This document shows positions 1 through 8,900 of a stretch of DNA of 64,000 nt, one piece after another (the first letter of the stretch is position 1; each line of letters starts with the position of its first letter). The notes beneath the pieces are model-generated. The model had not been told where the DNA came from. It was given only the letters and a program-made list of their open reading frames with translations, and did not search any database. The stretch is taken from contig NZ_JAAABI010000002.1 in assembly GCF_009903685.1 (NCBI RefSeq), positions 912,512 to 976,511 of the forward strand, given 5' to 3'. The translations under genes were made by a program, and so were the position numbers. Source of the stretch: Flagellimonas ochracea. GTDB taxonomy: Bacteria; Bacteroidota; Bacteroidia; Flavobacteriales; Flavobacteriaceae.

Positions 1-836
1 AACCCAACGAGACCCTGGCTTTGCTAGGGGATTTTAATTGGAAATTGATTGTTGGGATCATTCTTGCTATAATCACTTCATTTGTCATTTTTGGCGGATT
101 AAAGAAAATAGCGAAAGTGGCATCAGCCATTGTTCCTTTTATGGTACTGCTATATTTTGTGGCAGTTCTGGTGGTCATGTTCAATAATGCTGAACAAATA
201 GGACCTTCATTAAAATTGATTATTACGGAGGCTTTCAATTTTAAAACCATGGTTGCTGGTGGATTTTGGGGATTGGTCATATTGGGCGTTCGAAGGGCCA
301 TGTTTTCCAATGAGGCAGGATTGGGTAGCGCACCCATGTACCACGGTCAGTCCAAAACAGACGAGCCTGTGCAAGAAGGATTGGTGGCCATGTTGGGCCC
401 CTTTATCGACACTATTGTCGTATGCACGCTGACCGCTGTTGTGATTATATTGAGCGGTGCTTACTTGGAAGCTGAAAGTAATGGCATTTTAATGACCTTG
501 ATTGCTTTTAAAAAGTCTCTTTTTGGTTTTGGAGATATTTTGCTGATGATCATTGTATCGGCCTTTGCGTTGTCCACGTTGTTCACATATTCCTACTATG
601 GGGTAAAATGTCTTTCATTTTTGACCAATGCCAAAATTGGAAAGTACTATAATTGGTATTTTGTGGCCACCATTGTGTTCGCCGCTGTGGCTTCCGTGGA
701 TTTGGTCATTAATTTGATTGACTTGGCCTACGCGCTTATGGTAATTCCGAATATGATTGCAGTGCTGTATTTATCCCCTAAAGTAAATACAGCTGCTAAG
801 AGGTACTTTCAAAAAATGAAACAAGGTGGCGCATAA
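1..836 (+). CDS. Alanine/glycine:cation symporter (AGCS family), C-terminal part
   Basis: This is the C-terminal part of a sodium-coupled alanine/glycine symporter of the inner membrane. The reading frame is open to the window edge (first full codon at base 3), so the start lies upstream. It encodes at least six hydrophobic segments. The family signature GVRRAMFSNEAGLGSAP, which contributes to the substrate and sodium site, lies about 90 residues after the in-frame TTG at base 21. That TTG is not the real start, because coding sequence in the same frame (PNETLA) precedes it. The stop codon overlaps the beginning of era by 11 bases, which suggests co-transcription. The family assignment is firm; the exact substrate is inferred from the family. 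Confidence 0.9.
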   Translation, partial: PNETLALLGDFNWKLIVGIILAIITSFVIFGGLKKIAKVASAIVPFMVLLYFVAVLVVMFNNAEQIGPSLKLIITEAFNFKTMVAGGFWGLVILGVRRAMFSNEAGLGSAPMYHGQSKTDEPVQEGLVAMLGPFIDTIVVCTLTAVVIILSGAYLEAESNGILMTLIAFKKSLFGFGDILLMIIVSAFALSTLFTYSYYGVKCLSFLTNAKIGKYYNWYFVATIVFAAVASVDLVINLIDLAYALMVIPNMIAVLYLSPKVNTAAKRYFQKMKQGGA

Positions 837-1710
837 AGCAGGTTTTGTAAATATTATAGGAAATCCCAATGTGGGCAAATCCACGTTGATGAACGCCTTT
901 GTGGGAGAGAAACTTTCCATTATCACTTCAAAGGCTCAGACCACCAGACATCGGATTTTGGGGATTGTCAATGGCGATGATTTTCAGGTAATACTTTCGG
1001 ACACCCCAGGAATCATAAAACCCGCTTATGCTTTGCAGAGTTCCATGATGGATTTTGTAAAATCAGCCTTGGAAGATGCTGATGTTTTGTTATATATGGT
1101 GGAAATAGGGGAAAAAGCGCTCAAGGATGAGGATTTCTTCAAAAAAATAAAAAGCAGCAATATTCCCGTCCTCTTGCTTCTGAACAAAATAGATACATCG
1201 GACCAAAAAATGTTGGAAGAACAAGTTCAACATTGGCAAGAACTTTTGCCCAATGCAGAGATACATCCCATATCGGCCTTGGAGAATTTTAATGTGAAGG
1301 AGGTCTTTGAACGTATTTTAAAACTTTTGCCCGAAGGACCTCCCTATTTTCCCAAAGACCAGCTTACCGATAAGCCGGAACGTTTTTTTGTAAATGAGAC
1401 CATACGGGAAAAAATCTTACTGAACTATAAAAAGGAGATTCCCTATGCGGTTGAAGTGGAAACGGAAGAGTTTGTGGAGGACGAAGATATTATCCGAATT
1501 CGGTCCGTAATCATGGTAGAACGTGATACCCAAAAGGGAATTATCATTGGCCATAAAGGAGGGGCTTTAAAAAAGGTTGGCGTGGCAGCCCGAAAGGATT
1601 TGGAAAAGTTCTTTGCCAAACAAGTGCATATCGAACTATATGTTAAGGTAAACAAGAACTGGCGAAGCGATGCACGGCAACTGAGACGATTTGGCTATAA
1701 CAACAAATAA
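826..1710 (+). CDS. era: GTPase Era
   Basis: Era is an essential GTPase that binds the 3' end of 16S rRNA during maturation of the small ribosomal subunit. The 294-residue product has a TrmE-Era-EngA-type G domain: G1 GNPNVGKS at residues 12-19, G3 DTPG near 62-65 and G4 NKID near 124-127. It ends in a KH RNA-binding domain containing IIGHKGGALKKVG. The length is normal. The GTG at 826 is the only plausible start, because a stop codon in the same frame lies at 817-819. The gene overlaps the upstream transporter by 11 bases, and the second ribosome-assembly GTPase gene, der, follows about 580 bases later. Confidence 0.97.
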   Translation: MAHKAGFVNIIGNPNVGKSTLMNAFVGEKLSIITSKAQTTRHRILGIVNGDDFQVILSDTPGIIKPAYALQSSMMDFVKSALEDADVLLYMVEIGEKALKDEDFFKKIKSSNIPVLLLLNKIDTSDQKMLEEQVQHWQELLPNAEIHPISALENFNVKEVFERILKLLPEGPPYFPKDQLTDKPERFFVNETIREKILLNYKKEIPYAVEVETEEFVEDEDIIRIRSVIMVERDTQKGIIIGHKGGALKKVGVAARKDLEKFFAKQVHIELYVKVNKNWRSDARQLRRFGYNNK

Positions 1711-1711
1711 G

Positions 1712-2215
1712 TTATTGCATGGGAAGGTTACCGATCAATCCCCTAAAAAAGTTTTTGAGTTGGTCCATTTGCGGTTTTCCCTTTGATTTTCCCAAACGGC
1801 CAAACGCATAAAGTGCAAACCATAGTACCACCAAAAAGAACATCCCCACCATCCAAAAGGTAATATCATGTCCCAATGAATAATTGGAGTAGGCAAAAAT
1901 ACCAAGGATCACAAAAAGGGTTCCCACACCAAAATGAAGGAACATAAAAAAGGTCCAAAGTGTTGGGTTGGGTCCAAAAACCCCATGAATTTTACTCATT
2001 CCTTTCTCATACGAGGTGAGCTCCAAATGAAGCTGGGGTGTCCAAAATGTAATTTCCGACTTTCTAAATTTGATGTAAATGTGCTCATCCAGTCTTTTTA
2101 CCACAAATTTGTCCGTCTTCACTGAATCAAAAACTGCTTCTAATTCTTTCAGGTCAGTTCGTAAAGCGACCTGAAAACGGGGTCGCAGGACAATTTCATT
2201 GGTAAAGTCACTCAT
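1712..2215 (-). CDS. Conserved small membrane protein, function unknown
   Basis: This 167-residue protein sits on the opposite strand between era and der, and I do not recognise a named domain. The N-terminal 80 residues look soluble and mix beta and alpha character, with FVVKRLDEHIYIKF resembling a small beta sheet. Two hydrophobic segments follow at about 86-109 and 117-139, then a basic tail. The topology is therefore a cytoplasmic domain anchored by a two-helix hairpin. The stop is only one base from the era stop, so the two genes converge. The divergent der promoter lies about 55 bases beyond its start. The open frame, good initiator ATG and membrane pattern support a real gene. Confidence 0.75.
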   Translation of the reverse strand: MSDFTNEIVLRPRFQVALRTDLKELEAVFDSVKTDKFVVKRLDEHIYIKFRKSEITFWTPQLHLELTSYEKGMSKIHGVFGPNPTLWTFFMFLHFGVGTLFVILGIFAYSNYSLGHDITFWMVGMFFLVVLWFALYAFGRLGKSKGKPQMDQLKNFFRGLIGNLPMQ

Positions 2216-2269
2216 AACAGATTGAAAATGATAAAAAAAGGTATCACTTTTTCTTTATAAATAAGTGGT

Positions 2270-2277
2270 ATTTTTGC
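2270..2277 (+). promoter_or_regulatory. Bacteroidota-type -7 element for der
   Basis: TATTTTTG matches the TAnnTTTG -7 consensus used by the primary sigma factor of Bacteroidota. It ends 15 bases before the der ATG, predicting a very short 5' leader. AAGGAGG at 2286-2292 abuts the ATG with no spacer, which is unusually tight for a Shine-Dalgarno site. Confidence 0.55.
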
Positions 2278-2292
2278 CAAAATTTAAGGAGG

Positions 2293-3594
2293 ATGGGAGC
2301 TATTGTAGCCATTGTAGGGAGACCCAATGTAGGGAAATCCACTTTTTTCAATCGACTGATTCAGCGTCGCGAGGCCATTGTAGATGCCGTAAGCGGCGTC
2401 ACACGAGATCGCCATTATGGAAAAAGTGACTGGAACGGAAAGGAGTTTTCCTTGATTGATACAGGAGGCTATGTGCTGGGAAGTGACGACATTTTTGAAA
2501 AAGAAATTGATAAGCAAGTAGAACTTGCCATTGATGAGGCCGATGCCATTATTTTTATGGTCGATGTGGAAGCTGGCGTTACCGGCATGGATGAAGATGT
2601 GGCCAAATTGCTTCGCAAGGTCGATAAACCCGTTTTTTTGGCCGTAAACAAAGTGGACAATGCCCAACGCATGGCAGACGCAGTGGAATTCTACGCATTG
2701 GGATTGGGGGAATACTATACCTTATCCAGCATTAATGGTAGCGGTACGGGAGAGTTGTTGGATGCTCTGGTCAAGGTGCTTCCAGACAAGCACGAAGAAG
2801 AAAGTGAGCTGCCCAGGTTTGCGGTGGTAGGTAGGCCCAATGCCGGAAAATCGTCCTTTATCAATGCCTTGATAGGCGAGGAACGCTATATTGTTACCGA
2901 TATTGCAGGAACCACTAGGGACAGTATTGACACAAAATATAATCGCTTTGGTTTTGAGTTCAATTTGGTGGATACAGCAGGTATCCGTCGAAAATCCAAA
3001 GTAAAGGAAGACCTGGAATTCTACTCTGTGATGCGTTCCATTAGGGCTATTGAACATTGCGACGTGTGTATTTTAATGTTGGATGCCGCACGTGGATTTG
3101 ACGGGCAGGTACAAAATATTTTCTGGTTGGCCCACCGGAACAATAAGGGCATAGTTATCTTGGTCAACAAATGGGATTTGGTGGAAAAGGAAACCAATTC
3201 CGTAAAAGAATACACGACCAAAATCAAGGAGATTATATCACCTTTTGATGATGTACCCATTCTTTTTGTTTCGGTGCTCAACAAACAGCGGATTTTCAAA
3301 GCGATTGAAACAGCAGTTGAGGTGTTCAAGAATCGTTCAAAAAGGATACCCACGCGAAAATTGAACGATGTGATGTTGCCCATCATTGAAAAGACACCTC
3401 CTCCGGCCTATAAGGGCAAATACGTAAAGATCAAATTTTGCACCCAATTGCCGACACCTTATCCCCAATTTGCTTTTTTCTGTAATTTGCCACAATACAT
3501 TCGGGATCCATACAAGCGCTTTCTGGAGAATAAGCTCAGAGACCATTTTGATTTTACCGGAGTGCCTATAACGGTTTTTATGCGGAAGAAATAG
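2293..3594 (+). CDS. der: Ribosome biogenesis GTPase Der (EngA)
   Basis: Der is an essential double GTPase that acts in assembly of the 50S ribosomal subunit. The 433-residue protein shows both tandem G domains: the first P-loop GRPNVGKS at residues 9-16 and the second GRPNAGKS at 180-187. DTGG and DTAG G3 motifs and NKVD and NKWD G4 motifs are present. The C-terminal KH-like domain ends in [13 protein letters not shown], typical of the family. Length and start ([12 protein letters not shown]) are standard. It has its own -7 element immediately upstream and converges with pbpC, the stops being two bases apart. Confidence 0.98.
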   Translation: MGAIVAIVGRPNVGKSTFFNRLIQRREAIVDAVSGVTRDRHYGKSDWNGKEFSLIDTGGYVLGSDDIFEKEIDKQVELAIDEADAIIFMVDVEAGVTGMDEDVAKLLRKVDKPVFLAVNKVDNAQRMADAVEFYALGLGEYYTLSSINGSGTGELLDALVKVLPDKHEEESELPRFAVVGRPNAGKSSFINALIGEERYIVTDIAGTTRDSIDTKYNRFGFEFNLVDTAGIRRKSKVKEDLEFYSVMRSIRAIEHCDVCILMLDAARGFDGQVQNIFWLAHRNNKGIVILVNKWDLVEKETNSVKEYTTKIKEIISPFDDVPILFVSVLNKQRIFKAIETAVEVFKNRSKRIPTRKLNDVMLPIIEKTPPPAYKGKYVKIKFCTQLPTPYPQFAFFCNLPQYIRDPYKRFLENKLRDHFDFTGVPITVFMRKK

Positions 3595-3596
3595 GC

Positions 3597-5969
3597 TTAA
3601 TTTTCCGAAGCCATTCGAATTTGCACCATTTGCTGAATACGATTCCCTTTTTCGTCAACGGCTGTTAATGTATAGTCACTTGGGCTTATGTTGATTACAA
3701 GCTCATGAAAGTTTTTGGTTCTTCCTACATAGGTTTCATCCAAATACCAATAAACTGTTGCTTCGCTTTGTTGATGGGCCAATTTGAATACAACATCTTG
3801 GGTTTTGTAACCTAAATCTTTCGGGAGTAATATTGCTTCGTTTTTCTTCGGATAAATAAATTCCATAAGTTGTGCTTCCAAATTGGAACATCCCCGTAAA
3901 AGAGGAGGCAGGGTTTTATAATTGGGATTGGAACTGGCATGATAGTACTCCATGATGGCAGGGAGCACAAACCAATTTTTCGCAACCATGTTTTCCAATG
4001 GATAACACTCCGAGTTTACCCTAAAATGTTCCGAAGCATCTAGAAATACCTGTTGATGATAGACACAGGGCCCGGCCCTTGTTCCGTGGGTAGGCACCAG
4101 TACATTTTTGGTTTCATCACAAAAGACCGAAGCACGGAATCCACTTTGGGCGCACATTTCCAGCTCGGTCAGGTCATCGAAAGGTTCTTGGAACCATCCG
4201 CTCTCTGGCAACGCATCCAATACATCAAAAAGTAAGGGTGCTGCGGCAGTTATTCCGGTCAAACCGGGCCTGCCTTCCCCATCGGCATTGCCTGCCCAAA
4301 CCCCAATGGCATATTTTGGGGTTACACCAACGGCCCAAGCATCCTTAAACCCAAAACTGGTGCCTGTTTTCCAGGCTATGGGTTGGGAAGAATCAAAAAA
4401 ATGCCAATTTTCTTCTCCTTCAGGACGATTTACTTCATATAGGGATTGAAATGTACTGTAAATGGATCCGGCTCCTAAAATAGGAGGCTCAAACAGTTCT
4501 TGCTCCAAGTTTGCCTCTTTGTTTGCCAAATACTGGGGCTCCACAAACTCGTTTTGAAAGTAGGTGCTGGAATTGGCCAAAAAATGGTTCAACGTGGAGG
4601 CCATGGAGGCATAGGTTTTTGTCACTTCCCAAAGTGAACTTTCTGCACCACCCAATATCAGGGAAAGCCCATAATGGGAAGCTGGTTTGTCTAACGAATT
4701 CAAGTTCATTTTATCGAGTTTGTTATAGAATTTTTGAAGCCCATATTGTCTTAATAAACGTATTGCTGGAACATTTAAAGAACGGGACAGCGCCCTGCTG
4801 GCGGGGACGGCACCTATATGTTTTTTATCGAAATTTTGAGGACGATATCCATTGATGAGGGTGGGAACATCGGCTACCAAACTATGGGGCAGTAGTTGGC
4901 CTTCATCCAATAAGGAAGCAAATAGAATAGGTTTTAGTGTGCTGCCTGTGCTTCTTTTTTTTGTAATGATATCCACATAGTTAGCATGTTCTTTTTCAGT
5001 AGGGGAATTCCCTACATAACCCAATACCTTTCGTGTTTCAACATCAAGAACCAAAATGGCCAAATTATGGATTTCGTTGGTCTTTAGCCGCTGATAATGT
5101 CTTTCCGCTAAAAGATTGAGCCGTTTTTGTAAGGGTAGGCTAACGGAGGTGGTGACACGTTCACCGGGATGTTCTTTTCGTATGCGTTCTGTGAGATGGG
5201 GAGTTACATTGGGCAATGGAAAAGGTTTTTTCGGAAGAGGTTCTGCTAGAGCTAGGTTGTAGGTGGTTGAATCTATGATTTTTTTGTCCATTAATTTTTT
5301 TAGCAGCCGATTGCGCTTGTCCAAGAACTGTTCCTCATTGCGACCAGGAAAAATTAAAGATGGCGCATTGGGCAAAACCGCCAATGCGGCAGATTGCCCC
5401 CAACTTAACTCATATGGTGAAATGCCGAAGTAACGCCACGCAGCTGTTTCCAATCCAACCACATTGCCTCCGTACGGTGTATGTGAAGCGTACAGCTTAA
5501 ATATCTCTTTCTTGGAATACCGAAATTCCAGTCGGGTGGCCATAAATAGTTCAACACATTTTTCCCAATAGGTGCGCCCCCTGTTTTTACGACTCAAGCG
5601 AATTACCTGTTGGGTTATGGTGCTTCCCCCCCTGCGGGTGTCACTGGTTAGGTTATGACCAATGGCCTTGAGGATGGAAATTGGATTGAATCCTGGGTGT
5701 TTGTAAAAATATTCATCCTCAAATAGCAATACACTTTGTTTGAACCGTTCGGGAATAGAGTCCATCTTTGGAAATCGCCATTGCCCATCAGTTGCAATAC
5801 GAGCACCCATTAGAGTACCGTTAGAACTATTGACCACGGTCGAAGTTGGCTTGTCAAATAGATTGATAGGCAAGCAGAACCACCATAAAATAAAAATGAT
5901 GCCCAAAAAGCTTATCTTGATTTTATGTTTTGCGCTAATTCGTAGTACTAGCGATAAAAAATCTTTCAT
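3597..5969 (-). CDS. pbpC: Penicillin-binding protein 1C (bifunctional peptidoglycan synthase)
   Basis: This 790-residue class A PBP makes and may crosslink peptidoglycan at the outer face of the inner membrane. One N-terminal membrane helix (about 18-37) precedes a family 51 glycosyltransferase domain, with catalytic Glu84 in FEDEYFYKHPG and GGSTITQQ at 114-121. The transpeptidase domain has S343-TLK346 (SxxK), S397-LN (SxN) and KTG at 534-536, so all catalytic motifs are intact. A C-terminal PBP_C-type domain of about 90 residues follows. It begins 10 bases after the alpha-2-macroglobulin gene, and this pair is a well-known conserved arrangement. Members are thought to repair wall damage while the macroglobulin traps invading proteases. 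Confidence 0.95.
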   Translation of the reverse strand: MKDFLSLVLRISAKHKIKISFLGIIFILWWFCLPINLFDKPTSTVVNSSNGTLMGARIATDGQWRFPKMDSIPERFKQSVLLFEDEYFYKHPGFNPISILKAIGHNLTSDTRRGGSTITQQVIRLSRKNRGRTYWEKCVELFMATRLEFRYSKKEIFKLYASHTPYGGNVVGLETAAWRYFGISPYELSWGQSAALAVLPNAPSLIFPGRNEEQFLDKRNRLLKKLMDKKIIDSTTYNLALAEPLPKKPFPLPNVTPHLTERIRKEHPGERVTTSVSLPLQKRLNLLAERHYQRLKTNEIHNLAILVLDVETRKVLGYVGNSPTEKEHANYVDIITKKRSTGSTLKPILFASLLDEGQLLPHSLVADVPTLINGYRPQNFDKKHIGAVPASRALSRSLNVPAIRLLRQYGLQKFYNKLDKMNLNSLDKPASHYGLSLILGGAESSLWEVTKTYASMASTLNHFLANSSTYFQNEFVEPQYLANKEANLEQELFEPPILGAGSIYSTFQSLYEVNRPEGEENWHFFDSSQPIAWKTGTSFGFKDAWAVGVTPKYAIGVWAGNADGEGRPGLTGITAAAPLLFDVLDALPESGWFQEPFDDLTELEMCAQSGFRASVFCDETKNVLVPTHGTRAGPCVYHQQVFLDASEHFRVNSECYPLENMVAKNWFVLPAIMEYYHASSNPNYKTLPPLLRGCSNLEAQLMEFIYPKKNEAILLPKDLGYKTQDVVFKLAHQQSEATVYWYLDETYVGRTKNFHELVINISPSDYTLTAVDEKGNRIQQMVQIRMASEN

Positions 5970-5979
5970 CTACGTTACA

Positions 5980-8900
5980 TCATTGAACCACTTTGATCCA
6001 TTTTCCCCTATTACGGGCCTGATAGTTATTGTTGTACATAGCTTCCACCTGGGCTCCAGGCAAATAATAATCCCCCAAGAAAGAGGCATTCAATGTAATG
6101 GTAAAGGTTTTGGACTTTCGGGCACCTAAATCAAAATACAAATGGGTTCGGTCATCTCTTGTGTCTATGTAGTCCGCCGTGGCATTATTTGAATTGCTTC
6201 CGTTGGTGTAAGAAGTATCCACAATTTCCCAACCACTGGGGACAATATGGGTCAAAGCTAAATTCTCTATTGCATCATTAGAACTATTGAAGACGGTAAT
6301 CTGTGCTTGAAGCTCTGTTCCTTGTCTCAATTCATTCACAGTAATGGAATTTCCAATGGCATCCAAATAGGTGACCGATAGGTTTAGGTTTTGGCGTTGT
6401 TCCAGTTCTTGACCTAATGGTAATTTCCCCGTTTGGGTCAAAGTGGCGTAAATGGTATTTCCCTGCTTGTTGGAAATTAGAATTTCCTCTTTGAATGAAG
6501 TGATTGCAATTCCTCTTTGTGCAATGGCTCTGTCGGTTTTAACGGCTATTTCTTTACCGTTGTTGGTAAATGTAAGGTCGATGGACTTACCTCCGTTTTT
6601 CATCACCATTTTTGCCAAAGAGAGCAACGCATAGGCCGTTTCTTGGGTACTGTACCAACGTTGTGAGGATAGATTTTTTGCTAACGAAACTGCCAAATCA
6701 CGCTGCTGTGGATTACCTAAAATGACCAAAGTCTCCAAAGCCATGGCCTGGTTTCGGAAAACGGAACCATAGGTTCTGTAATCGTAATTGTTTGGAACAA
6801 AATCGATATTGGCCTTTTGGGCGATTTCTTGGGCAACTTCTTTTTTACCGGTCAAGGCGTAGGCCGCAGCCAATCGCCACTTGGCCTCATTGCTCAAATT
6901 TTTGGTTTCTCGCAAACGGTTCATGGAAGCCAATTCGGGTTGTTGTGCCAAAGCCAGGGTGTACAAACGATAGGCTTGGGAAAGGTCATCGTTGTAGCTT
7001 GTACTCTGATTGCTCCACTGGCGGGCGACATTTTTTTGATATTTTAACCAGTTGCTCAAGAAGGTCAAAGGCAATTGATATCCTTTTTGTTTGGCCTCTA
7101 TCATGAAGTGACCGGCATATGAGGTACTCCAATCATCAGCTGCACCATATCCGGGCCAATAGGTCAAACCACCATTTGGGGTCTGAAAATCCCCTAATCT
7201 TCGGATGGCCGCTTTTATGTTTTTCTCAATTTCTTTTTTCTTTTCAAAGGTGATGTCCAATACATCAGCCAAAAACAATTGTGGAAAGGCTGCCGAAGTT
7301 GTCTGTTCCACACAACCATGGGGATAGCGCAATAGATAGTCCATCCGTTTTGAAAAATCCATAGGAGGCAAAGTGGAAAATTCAATAAAGGCTTCGTTGG
7401 TTCCCGAAGTTCCAAAGGTTTCAAATGGGACGGTATATGAACCATTGGCCTCAATGGTATACAGTTGACTTTTTGTAGTTATGGGATTTGGATTTTCCAC
7501 ATCGATTTCTGTTTCGCTGCTGGCACGTTCACCAGCTCCGGAAGCACTCACCTTAATGGTTTGGTATGATGAAGAGGGATTAACCTTAAATTCAAAGTTT
7601 ACTATCTGTTCACCGACCGCATTGAACTTGATGTTTTTGGAAGTGCCATCAAGTGGCTCCAACGCTTTTCCGGCATCAATGGAAACCTTTACGTTTTTTA
7701 CTTTGGGTTCCATGGCAAAAACAGTAACGGGAATGGTCACTTTTTCGCCTGGGGACAATTTTCTCGGGATGGACGTGAGCACCATGAGCGGTTTACGTAC
7801 CGGGGTGGTCTTTTCGGCATTGCCGTAGGCACTGTTTTGGTTTCCGGCAACGACCATGGTTCTTACAGCCCCTACATAGTTGGGCATGTCTATGTTATGC
7901 GAGGCCTTTTCACCCGCGTTTAGTGTAAACGGCCCCAAATAGGTTACCACGGGTTTAAAACGCTGTGCTTTTCTGTTTTTGGCACCTTCACCAATACCAC
8001 CTCCACCTATGGCATATATATTATCCACGCTTATGGAGTAGGCCCCCATAACATCATCAAAAATATCGAAGGTTTTTACACCTAAGGCCTGCCTTGCATA
8101 AAACGAGCCGTGAATGTTTGGTGTTTGAAATCTTGTTAAGTCCAATAACCCTTCATCCACCACCGCCAAGGAGTAGGTCATAGCTTTTTTACTAGCTTCA
8201 GATACGGTAACCTTAAACGATTTTTCGGGCTCCAGAACATCGGGCATTGTAAGCTGGGGCTCCAAAATAGTGGCTGGATTTTCCACCAAAAGAGGCACTA
8301 CACCATAGAGCCTAATGGGCATGTCGTTTGAAACCTGTCCATGAGGTTGCAACAAGGAAATATTTATATAGGCATTGGGGGCCATTTCTGTGGAAATGGG
8401 TATCGATGCTTTGGTTTCTTTTGCCGATGTTTCTATCCATTGCTGGGCAAGTACTTCGGTGCCATTTTCTATACTGATTAAGGCACGTCCTCCTCGGTCT
8501 GAAGGAAAGGTTATTGTTGCTTCTTCACCCAATGCGTATTTTTCTTTATCTGCGGAAAAAATCAAGATTTTGGAACTTTCTGTGTCAGCAGAGACTGGTC
8601 TTCTCCACCAGTTGCGGTAAAAATAAGCTGTGCGACCGGTGGCATGGCCTGAGGCTTCGTCGATTACCCGAATCAAAAAACGGCCACTTTCCTCATCGGG
8701 AATATTGAGGGAGAAATTTGCCTTGCCATTGCTTCCCGTTGTTAAATTCAGCTCTTTGAATGGGCGGTGTACCATGGCATTTTCATAGCGTGAAAGGTTA
8801 TCGCGCCCTCGGTTCCACCACCAGCGCCACTCAATTTTGAATACCTGTACTTTTAGTTTTCGATGGCCTGAAGGATTTCCTTGAGCATTGACAGAGGCAA